Of a stretch of 64,000 bases of DNA, positions 44,787-52,710 are shown piece by piece; positions within the stretch are counted from its first letter, which is position 1; each line of letters opens with the position of its first letter. The translations under genes and the position numbers were made by a program. The stretch comes from Syntrophus sp963665935. Its GTDB lineage: Bacteria > Desulfobacterota > Syntrophia > Syntrophales > Syntrophaceae. The notes beneath the pieces were generated by a model that searched no databases, was not told the DNA's origin, and saw nothing but the letters and a program-made list of their open reading frames with translations. The stretch is from the NCBI GenBank assembly GCA_963665935.1, contig OY762510.1:1178001-1242000 (forward strand), given 5' to 3'.

Positions 44787-44815
44787 TTGACACGTCTTCT
44801 CCAATTGCATAGAAA
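44787..44815 (+). promoter_or_regulatory. Possible promoter ahead of rsmG
   Basis: TTGACA (44787-44792) is followed after 17 bases by TAGAAA (44810-44815), four of six -10 consensus bases. The position suits the rsmG-parA-parB operon. Confidence 0.4.
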
Positions 44816-44933
44816 GAGAAGGCGAATACTTAATCCTTTTCCGTTCAAAAGAAAAGTTTAAAACGTCGGAATCTTCGCTACGAAACAGTCGCACGTCCTT
44901 CTCTCAGAACAATCCGGGTAAAGGGAACTTTTA

Positions 44934-45635
44934 TTGGAAAATTCTTCTTCTTTCGATTTCAAATCCGCCGTATCCGGCAGATTTATGCGCTTCCTCAGAG
45001 AGTCGGCCGCCGATTTCGGGGTCTTTCTATCGGATGAACAGCTAAATCTTTTCCGATTGTATTACCGGGAACTGAACTTCTGGAATTCCCGGTTCAACCT
45101 GGTAGCCTCCAGCGGGTCCGCAGCGGAAGTTTTTGTCAAACATTTCCTGGATTCCCTGACTCTGGTTCCCTACCTCCCCGCCACCGACGGCCATCTTATC
45201 GACATCGGCACGGGAGGAGGATTCCCGGGAATTCCCTTGAAAATTGCCCTTCCCGGTCTGAAAGTCACCCTTCTGGAGGCTTCCCGTAAAAAGGTGTCTT
45301 TTCTGAAATCCCTCTGCCGGATACTGAAGCTGGAGGAAATGTCCATCCTTCAGGAACGGTTGGAAGACCTGCTGAAGAACGAGTTCTACCGGAACCGCTT
45401 CGAGATGGTGGTTTCCCGGGCCGCCTTGAAACTTCCGGAGTACCTCCAGGCGGCCCAAGAGCTGGTCTCTCCCTCCGGCCTTATTTTCGCGATGAAAGGG
45501 GCCGGTTATCGGGAGGAACTGGCCGACGTTTCGGAAGCCCTTGCGGACTGGGATCTCTTCCTGGCCGATGTGCACACCCTGGCCCTTCCTGAAACGGGAG
45601 ATTTCCGGGCGATCCTGGTCTTCAAGAAGTTGTAG
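44934..45635 (+). CDS. rsmG: 16S rRNA 7-methylguanosine methyltransferase
   Basis: RsmG (GidB) methylates N7 of G527 in 16S rRNA. The 233-residue protein has the family features NSRFNLVASSGSAAEVFVKHFLDS, the SAM-binding motif LIDIGTGGGFPGIPLKIA and VVSRAALKLPE. The start is a TTG with AAGGGAA ahead. It is followed by parA and parB, the usual origin-region order. A downstream ATG (44985) would remove part of the N-terminal helix. mnmG, a common neighbour, is not in this window. Confidence 0.92.
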   Translation: MENSSSFDFKSAVSGRFMRFLRESAADFGVFLSDEQLNLFRLYYRELNFWNSRFNLVASSGSAAEVFVKHFLDSLTLVPYLPATDGHLIDIGTGGGFPGIPLKIALPGLKVTLLEASRKKVSFLKSLCRILKLEEMSILQERLEDLLKNEFYRNRFEMVVSRAALKLPEYLQAAQELVSPSGLIFAMKGAGYREELADVSEALADWDLFLADVHTLALPETGDFRAILVFKKL

Positions 45636-45804
45636 ACCCTGCCTTTCTCCGAGCCGGAGGGCCGGTGCAACGATTTGAAATCATGAGTATTATTCATAAC
45701 TTACTATAAAGATTAACGAAAATACTCCTTCTAAAAAAGCTTGTTATGTGCTAACGTCTGCACCTCTTTTGAGATTAAAAAATATTAAAATCGGTTTTGC
45801 TCCC

Positions 45805-46575
45805 ATGCGAAAAGTGATATCCATTGCCAACCAGAAGGGAGGGGTCGGGAAAACCACGACGGCCATCAACCTCTCCGCGACCCTGGCAACGGCTGAAAAA
45901 AAAACCCTGCTCATTGACTGCGACGCCCAGGGAAATGCCAGCAGCGGTGTGGGTATCGACAGGGAGCAGATTTCCAAAAAAAACCTGTACTCCGCCCTGA
46001 TTTCCAAAGTCCCGCTGCGGGATGTGATTCTGCCGACGTGCGTCCCCTATCTTGACGCCGTGGCCGCCAATCAGGATCTGGTCGGGATCGAGGTTGAATT
46101 TATCTCTATCCAGGAGCGGGAAAAACAGCTCAAAAGGCTGATTCGGGAACTGGATGCCCAGTATGATTTCATCATTCTGGATTGTCCTCCTTCTCTCGGT
46201 TTCTTGACTTTGAACGCCCTGGTGGCCTCATCCTCCGTGATCGTTCCCCTTCAGTGCGAGTATTTTGCTCTGGAAGGGCTTGGGCAGCTCATGAGTACGC
46301 TGAAACTCGTCAAGACCCGGTTGAATCCTCTGCTTTCCCTGGGAGGCATTCTGCTGACCATGTTCGATTCGCGGAATCTCCTTTCCCGGCGGGTCAGCGA
46401 AGATGTGCGCAGTCACTTCGGAAGTTCCGTGTTCAACACGGTGATTCCGCGAAATGTCCGTCTCTCGGAGAGTCCCAGTCATGGACTCCCGATCATTTTC
46501 TACGATATCAAATCCAGAGGGGCGGTTTCCTACATGGAACTGGCCCAGGAAGTCCTGAACAGCAAGAGGATCTAA
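45805..46575 (+). CDS. parA: Chromosome partitioning ATPase ParA/Soj
   Basis: ParA is a Walker-type ATPase that binds DNA non-specifically and moves ParB-parS complexes in chromosome segregation. The 256-residue protein has the deviant Walker A KGGVGKTT near the N-terminus and the IILDCPPSLGF Walker B segment. I choose the ATG at 45805, which fits the family start (MRKVISIANQKGG). A GTG at 45748 would add unfamiliar residues. Its stop is adjacent to parB, and dnaA follows. It is the chromosomal ParA and is distinct from the ParA-like protein at 57807. Confidence 0.94.
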   Translation: MRKVISIANQKGGVGKTTTAINLSATLATAEKKTLLIDCDAQGNASSGVGIDREQISKKNLYSALISKVPLRDVILPTCVPYLDAVAANQDLVGIEVEFISIQEREKQLKRLIRELDAQYDFIILDCPPSLGFLTLNALVASSSVIVPLQCEYFALEGLGQLMSTLKLVKTRLNPLLSLGGILLTMFDSRNLLSRRVSEDVRSHFGSSVFNTVIPRNVRLSESPSHGLPIIFYDIKSRGAVSYMELAQEVLNSKRI

Positions 46576-47427
46576 ATGCCGCCCAAAAACATTCTAGGCA
46601 AGGGATTGGGGGCGATCCTCCCCGATCTCCTTGACGACTTGAACGAACGCCCCTCTTTTGTCCACTGCAGTGTGGAGGAGCTGGTTCCCAACCGTTTTCA
46701 GCCAAGGAAGGATTTTAACGATGAAGAGCACCGGAATCTGGTGGAATCCATCCGGAAAAACGGCCTCCTCCAGCCGGTGATCGTCCGCCCTCGGGAAGAG
46801 GGATATGAGATCATCGCCGGCGAACGCCGCTGGCGTGCCGCCAAAGAGGCCGGTTGCACGGAAATCCCCATTCTGATCCGGGATGCCCGGGATGTGGAAG
46901 TGGCGGAATTATCGCTGATTGAAAATCTTCAGCGCTCGGCATTGAACGCCCTGGAAGAAGCCGAGGCCTATTCCACGCTGATGGAGGTTTTCGGACTTTC
47001 CCAGGAGGAACTCTCCTCAAGGGTGGGAAAAGATCGCTCCACGATCGCCAACACCTTGAGACTGCTGAAACTCGAGGAAGAGATTCGCAGGGAACTGATC
47101 GAAAAACGGATTACCCCCGGTCATGCCCGTGCCCTGCTTTCTCTTGAAAAGAGAGAAGACCGGCTCAAGACCCTTGAGATCATCCTGAAAAAGAAGCTCA
47201 GTGTGCGGGAAACGGAACGACTTGTTGCGAAACCTCCGGAACAGTCCCGTTCGAAACTTCCGGACAAGGTGGCCCTGCATCTGGAGAAGGTTGAAAAAAG
47301 CCTCTCCACTCGGCTCCGGACCCCGGTATTCATTCGACAAGGAAAAAGAAAAGGAAGAATCGAGATTCGCTATTCTTCCTCCGAGGAACGGGACCGTCTG
47401 CTCGCCCTGCTAAACCAGCCGAAATAA
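46576..47427 (+). CDS. parB: Chromosome partitioning protein ParB/Spo0J
   Basis: ParB is a CTP-binding DNA clamp that loads at parS sites near the origin and guides segregation. The 283-residue protein has the GERRWRAAKEAGC box, ENLQRSALNALEEAEAYSTLM, and a helix-turn-helix near SRVGKDRSTIANTLRLLKL. The ATG directly follows the parA stop. I found no perfect parS (TGTTTCACGTGAAACA) by eye in the window, although one would be expected nearby in the genome. Confidence 0.94.
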   Translation: MPPKNILGKGLGAILPDLLDDLNERPSFVHCSVEELVPNRFQPRKDFNDEEHRNLVESIRKNGLLQPVIVRPREEGYEIIAGERRWRAAKEAGCTEIPILIRDARDVEVAELSLIENLQRSALNALEEAEAYSTLMEVFGLSQEELSSRVGKDRSTIANTLRLLKLEEEIRRELIEKRITPGHARALLSLEKREDRLKTLEIILKKKLSVRETERLVAKPPEQSRSKLPDKVALHLEKVEKSLSTRLRTPVFIRQGKRKGRIEIRYSSSEERDRLLALLNQPK

Positions 47428-47432
47428 GTTTC

Positions 47433-47466
47433 GGAAAAGAGAATCTGTCAGAACCTTCTCTTTTCC
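47433..47466 (+). terminator. Stem-loop after parB
   Basis: A perfect 11-bp stem (GGAAAAGAGAA with TTCTCTTTTCC) closes a 12-base loop, starting six bases after the parB stop. The four T's lie inside the stem, and no T-run follows. It is a terminator-like structure between parB and dnaA. Confidence 0.5.
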
Positions 47467-47490
47467 CCATAAGAGGTAAATTTTTTCGAT

Positions 47491-47524
47491 ACTTATCAAC
47501 ACTTGTTGATAAGTATGTGGATAG
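47491..47524 (+). promoter_or_regulatory. Cluster of DnaA-box-like sites upstream of dnaA
   Basis: TTATCAACA (47493-47501) and TGTTGATAA (47504-47512) form a perfect palindrome of two DnaA-box-like sequences, and TGTGGATAG (47516-47524) matches the consensus TGTGGATAA in eight of nine bases. They lie directly ahead of the dnaA start, where DnaA would autoregulate. Confidence 0.72.
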
Positions 47525-47534
47525 GTGTTACAAA

Positions 47535-48893
47535 GTGGAGAATATTTGGGAAGAAAGTATCAAAATCATTAAGGAAAAAATCAGCCAGCAGAATTTTGAA
47601 ACCTGGATTCGTCCGCTTAAGGTGGCCTCTATCGAGAACAATCACGCCAGTTTATCGGTGCCGAACAAGTTTTTTAAAGACTGGCTTACGGAAAATTACC
47701 GGGAGGTCATTTCCGAAGCCGTCTCCAGCTCAATGGGAAAAGAGGTTCTGGTCGATTTTGTCATTATGCAGGACTCGGAAAAAAATCCTCGTTCTGCGGC
47801 AAGTCCGGCACGGAAGAAAAAAACCGTCGAAGTTCAACCCCAGGAAACGCGAAGGCCCAAGGTGCATCCGACCCTCAACCCCAATTACAGTTTTGAGCGC
47901 TTCGTCGTGGGCTCATCCAACCAGTTTGCCCATGCGGCATCCGTAGCCGTCGCCGAACAGCCGGCCAAAAATTACAACCCCCTGTTCATCTACGGCGGGG
48001 TAGGTCTGGGCAAAACGCACCTCCTGAACGCCATCGGGCTTTTGAGCATGTCCATTTATCCCGACATGAACGTGGTCTATGTTTCCGCGGAAGAATTCAT
48101 GAATGAGCTGATCCTCTCCATCCGCTTTGATAAGATGCCGCAGTTCCGGGAAAAGTTCCGCAACATCGACTGCCTGCTCATGGATGACATTCAGTTTATC
48201 GCCGGAAAGGAACGAACCCAGGAAGAGTTCTTTCACACCTTCAACACCCTTCATGATTCCGGAAAGCAGATCGTCGTCACCAGTGACAAATTCCCCAAGG
48301 ACATCCCGAACCTGGAAGGCCGGCTCCGTTCCCGGTTTGAGTGGGGACTGATCGCCGATATCCAGCCGCCGGAAATTGAAACAAAGATCGCCATCCTGGA
48401 AAAAAAGGCCCAGGAAAACAACATCCTGATCCCGACCAATGTGGCCTATTACATCTCTTCCCACGCTGAATCCAACATCCGGGAACTGGAGGGCTTTCTC
48501 GTCCGGATCGCCGCCTATTCCTCCGTGACGGGAAGAATTATTGATCTGGACCTGGTCAAGGAAGTCCTGAAGGACATCATCAAGCAGCGGGATAACGATG
48601 GGGTAACTTTTGAAGAGATTCTCAAGGCCGTTTCCGCCAAGTGCAACCTGAAGATATCCGACATCAAATCCCAGAGTAAAAACAAAAATATCGCCCTGGC
48701 AAGACAGATGACGATGTATCTGGCCCGGAAGCTGACGGGCAGCTCTTTTCCGGACATCGGGGAAAAAATCGGGGGAAGGGATCATTCCACGGTTATTTAC
48801 GCCAACAACAAAATCCGTAAACAGCTGGAGACGGACAGCAAGTTGAAAACGCTCCTCCAGGACATCGAGGATCAACTTCTTAAAAAGAACTAA
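47535..48893 (+). CDS. dnaA: Chromosomal replication initiator DnaA
   Basis: DnaA is the AAA+ initiator that binds DnaA boxes and opens the origin. The 452-residue protein begins with ENIWEESIKIIKEKISQ, the N-terminal helicase-interaction domain. A linker follows, then the AAA+ domain with the Walker A GGVGLGKTHLLNA, the C-terminal region and a DNA-binding helix-turn-helix near GGRDHSTVIYA. The GTG at 47535 has an AGGTG site. A GTG at 47517 is in frame, but the sequence before 47535 is not DnaA-like. DnaA-box-like sites lie on both sides of the gene. Confidence 0.96.
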   Translation: MENIWEESIKIIKEKISQQNFETWIRPLKVASIENNHASLSVPNKFFKDWLTENYREVISEAVSSSMGKEVLVDFVIMQDSEKNPRSAASPARKKKTVEVQPQETRRPKVHPTLNPNYSFERFVVGSSNQFAHAASVAVAEQPAKNYNPLFIYGGVGLGKTHLLNAIGLLSMSIYPDMNVVYVSAEEFMNELILSIRFDKMPQFREKFRNIDCLLMDDIQFIAGKERTQEEFFHTFNTLHDSGKQIVVTSDKFPKDIPNLEGRLRSRFEWGLIADIQPPEIETKIAILEKKAQENNILIPTNVAYYISSHAESNIRELEGFLVRIAAYSSVTGRIIDLDLVKEVLKDIIKQRDNDGVTFEEILKAVSAKCNLKISDIKSQSKNKNIALARQMTMYLARKLTGSSFPDIGEKIGGRDHSTVIYANNKIRKQLETDSKLKTLLQDIEDQLLKKN

Positions 48894-49065
48894 CAGGACA
48901 ACCCGGGACTTATCAACAACCTTTTTTCAGGGTAATGGATTAAAAATTAAAGGTATTTATTTTTAGAGAGAGCAATCCACAGGTCTTATTACTAAAACTA
49001 CCTTTAATTAAATAAACAAAAAATAAAAAAATAAAATACTAGTCAAGAAGGAATGGGGAAAGGTC
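48894..49065. other. Candidate replication origin region between dnaA and dnaN
   Basis: This 172-base gap holds a DnaA-box-like TTATCAACA (48910-48918) and a weaker CAATCCACA (48973-48981, seven of nine). A strongly AT-rich tract (about 48999-49048) could act as an unwinding element. Together with the palindromic boxes before dnaA, it makes this the most likely oriC within the window, but GC skew was not computed. Confidence 0.5.
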
Positions 49066-50184
49066 ATGGAATTCGATATTTCGAGACAGGTTTTTCTGGA
49101 TGGTGTTCAAAAGACTCTGGGAATCGTGGATAAAAAAAGCACCATGCCCATTCTGGGAAACCTGTTGATCAAAACGGAAGACAGCCAGGTGAAAATTGTG
49201 GCCACGGACCGCGAACTCGGCCTGGTTGCCAATTACGAGGCGCAGATTGTCAGCAGAGGTGAAATCACCCTTTCCGCAAAAAAACTCTTTGAAATGATCC
49301 GGGAAACTCAGGGAGAAGGAATCCACTTCCACTGTGATGATCACAATCAGGTGACCCTGACCAGTCAGAAGGCGGTTTATCGAATTCCCGGCGTTTCCGC
49401 CGCGGAATTTCCCGCCGTCGTCTATGACGAAGAGGTTCCCCTCTATCCGGTCCAGGCCTCCCTGTTGAAAGAACTGCTCTACAAGACGGCCTTCGCTATT
49501 TCCAACGACGAAACGAGGAAGAATCTGGTCGGGGCCTTCATGGAGACGGAACAGACGGAACAGGGGGTGGTGCTGCGAATCGTCGCCACGGACGGACACC
49601 GCCTGGCAAAGAGTTACGCAATGATCGAGGGAAATCCCCCCTTCGTTCTTGAAAAAGGCATTATCCTTCCCCGGAAAGGCATCGCAGAGATCCGGAAGCT
49701 GATCGATACCGAGCCGGGTGAAATTCAGATCGGATCGGACCGGGGAATGTTCGTCCTGAAGACCGCCAACACCCTGTTGAAGGTGAGTCTGATCGATGAA
49801 ACATACCCCGATTATCGACGGGTCATCCCCAGCGAGCAGGGCATCCGGGTGATCTTCAATCATGACCTCCTCCTGCACACCCTCCGGCGCATGAAAGTCA
49901 TTTCGACGGAGCAGTACAACGGGGTGGTGATGACCCTGATGTCCAACAAAATCATCATGAATTCAAACAATCCCGACGTGGGAGAAGCCAATGACGAACT
50001 GGAAGTGGCTTACTCCGGGGATGATATCCAGGTCGGGTTCAATGTGGATTACCTCATTGACGCCATCGAAGTGATCCGGGATGAAGAGGTGATGATGAGC
50101 ATCGGCGCCTTCATGAAGCCCACGATTGTTACCCCTGTGGACAACGACCGCTATCTCTGCGTCGTCATGCCCCTGAAGCTTTAA
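49066..50184 (+). CDS. dnaN: DNA polymerase III beta sliding clamp
   Basis: DnaN is the ring-shaped clamp that gives processivity to DNA polymerase III. The 372-residue protein shows the family's MPILGNLLIKTED start region, EIRKLIDTEPGEIQI in the centre and the C-terminal VDNDRYLCVVMPLKL end. A GGGAAAGG site precedes the ATG. It follows dnaA after the candidate origin. The next gene is gyrB, with no recF between. Confidence 0.96.
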   Translation: MEFDISRQVFLDGVQKTLGIVDKKSTMPILGNLLIKTEDSQVKIVATDRELGLVANYEAQIVSRGEITLSAKKLFEMIRETQGEGIHFHCDDHNQVTLTSQKAVYRIPGVSAAEFPAVVYDEEVPLYPVQASLLKELLYKTAFAISNDETRKNLVGAFMETEQTEQGVVLRIVATDGHRLAKSYAMIEGNPPFVLEKGIILPRKGIAEIRKLIDTEPGEIQIGSDRGMFVLKTANTLLKVSLIDETYPDYRRVIPSEQGIRVIFNHDLLLHTLRRMKVISTEQYNGVVMTLMSNKIIMNSNNPDVGEANDELEVAYSGDDIQVGFNVDYLIDAIEVIRDEEVMMSIGAFMKPTIVTPVDNDRYLCVVMPLKL

Positions 50185-50261
50185 GGCAGGAAAAAAATAC
50201 ACAAAGATCGATAAAATACAAATAACTGACATTTAACAGAGCAGTATGGAAGAGAAGAAGC

Positions 50262-52691
50262 ATGGAAGAGAAATCAGATAAGATGACAACGGACACTTAT
50301 TCCGCTGAAAGCATTAAGATCCTGGAAGGTCTGGAAGCCGTCAGAAAAAGACCGGCCATGTATATCGGCAGTATCGGCAAGGACGGGCTGCACCACCTCG
50401 TTTATGAAGTGGTGGACAACAGCATCGATGAAGCGGCGGCCGGATACTGCGATAAAATCACCGTCAAGATCCGGGTGGACAACAGCATCATGGTAGAAGA
50501 CAACGGTCGGGGAATCCCCGTGGATATGCACGAGACGGGAGTCTCCGCCGCCGAGGTCGTCATGACCAAGCTCCACGCCGGAGGAAAGTTTTCCAACGAA
50601 ACCTACAAGATTTCCGGTGGGCTTCACGGGGTTGGCGTTTCCGTCGTCAATGCCCTTTCCAGCTCCCTGGAACTCAACGTTCGCCGGGATGGAAAGGTTT
50701 ACACGCAATCCTACGTCCGCGGCGTACCAGAAAAGCCCCTGGCCGTGACCGGCCAGACCACGGGCCGGGGAACCAAGATTTACTTCAAGCCCGACGAGGA
50801 GATCTTCGAAGAAATGGAGTTCAATTTCGACATCCTCGCCAACCGCCTGCGGGAACTGGCCTTTCTGAACTCCGGCATTTTCATCACCTTGATCGACGAC
50901 CGTGACGACCGGAAGAGCGAGTTCTTTTACGAAGGCGGCATCGTCTCCTTCGTCGAGTACATCAACCGGAACAAGAAGGTCCTGCACAAGGACCCCATCT
51001 ACATCAGCGGGGCGCGGGAGGACTGCACCGTGGAAGTGGCGCTGCAGTATAACGACACCTACACGGAAAACATCTTTTCCTTCGCCAACAGCATCAACAC
51101 CACCGAGGGAGGGACGCATCTGAGCGGTTTCCGGGCGGCGCTGACGCGGGTCTTCAATAACTATGCGGTCAACAGCGGCCTCTTGAAGACCGGCAAGGAG
51201 TCGTTGCGGGGGGAAGATCTCCGGGAGGGCCTTGCCTGTGTCATCAGCGTCAAGGTTGCCAATCCCCAGTTCGAAGGTCAGACCAAGACCAAGCTGGGAA
51301 ACTCCGAAGTGCGGGGGCTCGTGGAAGGCATCGTCTACGAAAAAATCGGCAGCTATCTGGAGGAAAATCCCGCGACAGCCAAGCAACTGCTGAGCAAATG
51401 CCTCGATGCCTCGCGGGCTAGAGAAGCGGCCCGGCGTGCCCGCGAGTTGACACGCCGGAAGAGCGCCCTGGAGGTGGGGGCGCTGCCCGGAAAGCTGGCG
51501 GACTGTCAGGAGCGGGACCCGGCCCGAAGCGAGATTTATCTCGTGGAAGGGGATTCGGCGGGAGGTTCCGCCAAGCAGGGGCGTGATCGCCGCAATCAGG
51601 CTATCCTGCCCTTGCGGGGAAAAGTCCTGAATGTGGAGAAGGCCCGCTTCGACAAGATGCTGCAGAACGAGGAAATCAAGACCATGATTACCGCCCTGGG
51701 TACGGGGATCGGGGAGGAGGATTACGACGTCAGCCGGATCCGCTACCACAAGGTCATCATCATGACCGATGCGGATGTGGACGGCTCCCATATCCGGACT
51801 CTGCTGCTGACCTTTTTCTTCCGGCAGATGCGGGAGCTCGTGGAAAAGGGATATCTCTATATCGCCCAGCCGCCGCTTTTCAAGATCACGGAAAAGAAAA
51901 ACGAGCTTTACATTCACAACGAGGACGAAATGAACAACTTCATCCTCCAGAATGGTGTCAAGCGGATTAAACTTTATTCCAACGGGAAAGAAGAGGCCGT
52001 CACCGGCAATTCCCTGCTCAATCTGGTCAAAAAGATTCTGCGGGTTGAGACCATTCTGGAGAAGTTCGAAAAAGAGGATTGCAATCGAAAGATTATCCTC
52101 TCTCTCGCCGAACGGCCGTCTTTGTCCATCCAGGACTTTGAGGATGAAGGGCTTCTGAGGGAAACGGCCCGCCAGACCGCGGATTCCCTCGGCGAGGAGG
52201 TAATGGAAACGGGTGTGGAAGCGGATGAGGAGCACGGCGGCTGTAAAATGTTCTTCCGCCTGGGAAAGAATGGAAAGACTTCAAGGATTTCCTTTGGAAA
52301 ATCCATCTATCGAGCGCCGAAGTTCTCGGAAATCAAGGCGCTTCTTTCCCAGATTTCCACAATTGGCAAGGCCCCCTATTCGGTAGTGGCGATGGACGGA
52401 GAGGAAAGCGACCGCCGGGAACTTCCGGATATGTCCGCTCTGGTGCAGTTCGTGACCTCCGTGGGCAAGAAGGGGATTTCTGTCCAGCGCTATAAAGGTC
52501 TGGGAGAAATGAATCCCGAACAGCTGTGGGAAACCACCATGAATCCCGAGAAGAGAACCCTTCTGCAGGTCCGGGTGGATGATGCCGTGCAGGCCGATGA
52601 GATTTTCACCACGCTGATGGGGGATCAGGTTGAACCCCGTCGCGACTTCATCTACAAGAATGCCCTTTATGTGTCCAACCTGGATGTCTAG
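50262..52691 (+). CDS. gyrB: DNA gyrase subunit B
   Basis: GyrB carries the ATPase and TOPRIM modules of gyrase and with GyrA introduces negative supercoils. The 809-residue protein has the ATP motif EVVDNSIDEAAAGYC, the GGLHGVGVSVVNALS lid and TOPRIM signatures EGDSAGGSAKQGRDRR and DADVDGSHIRTLLL. It has the E. coli-type length of about 800 residues, with an extra segment before the C-terminal GLGEMNPEQLWETTM part. The start has a GAAGAGAAGAAG purine run. gyrA follows after 19 bases, so they form an operon. Confidence 0.96.
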   Translation: MEEKSDKMTTDTYSAESIKILEGLEAVRKRPAMYIGSIGKDGLHHLVYEVVDNSIDEAAAGYCDKITVKIRVDNSIMVEDNGRGIPVDMHETGVSAAEVVMTKLHAGGKFSNETYKISGGLHGVGVSVVNALSSSLELNVRRDGKVYTQSYVRGVPEKPLAVTGQTTGRGTKIYFKPDEEIFEEMEFNFDILANRLRELAFLNSGIFITLIDDRDDRKSEFFYEGGIVSFVEYINRNKKVLHKDPIYISGAREDCTVEVALQYNDTYTENIFSFANSINTTEGGTHLSGFRAALTRVFNNYAVNSGLLKTGKESLRGEDLREGLACVISVKVANPQFEGQTKTKLGNSEVRGLVEGIVYEKIGSYLEENPATAKQLLSKCLDASRAREAARRARELTRRKSALEVGALPGKLADCQERDPARSEIYLVEGDSAGGSAKQGRDRRNQAILPLRGKVLNVEKARFDKMLQNEEIKTMITALGTGIGEEDYDVSRIRYHKVIIMTDADVDGSHIRTLLLTFFFRQMRELVEKGYLYIAQPPLFKITEKKNELYIHNEDEMNNFILQNGVKRIKLYSNGKEEAVTGNSLLNLVKKILRVETILEKFEKEDCNRKIILSLAERPSLSIQDFEDEGLLRETARQTADSLGEEVMETGVEADEEHGGCKMFFRLGKNGKTSRISFGKSIYRAPKFSEIKALLSQISTIGKAPYSVVAMDGEESDRRELPDMSALVQFVTSVGKKGISVQRYKGLGEMNPEQLWETTMNPEKRTLLQVRVDDAVQADEIFTTLMGDQVEPRRDFIYKNALYVSNLDV

Positions 52692-52710
52692 GAAAGAGGA
52701 ATAAAAAAGA

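Noticed and set aside
44767..49065. parS centromere site near parAB
   Set aside because: No TGTTTCACGTGAAACA or close variant was seen. The site is probably outside the window.
50274..52235. 653-codon open frame antisense to gyrB
   Set aside because: A shadow of a highly conserved gene caused by codon bias, with no family resemblance.
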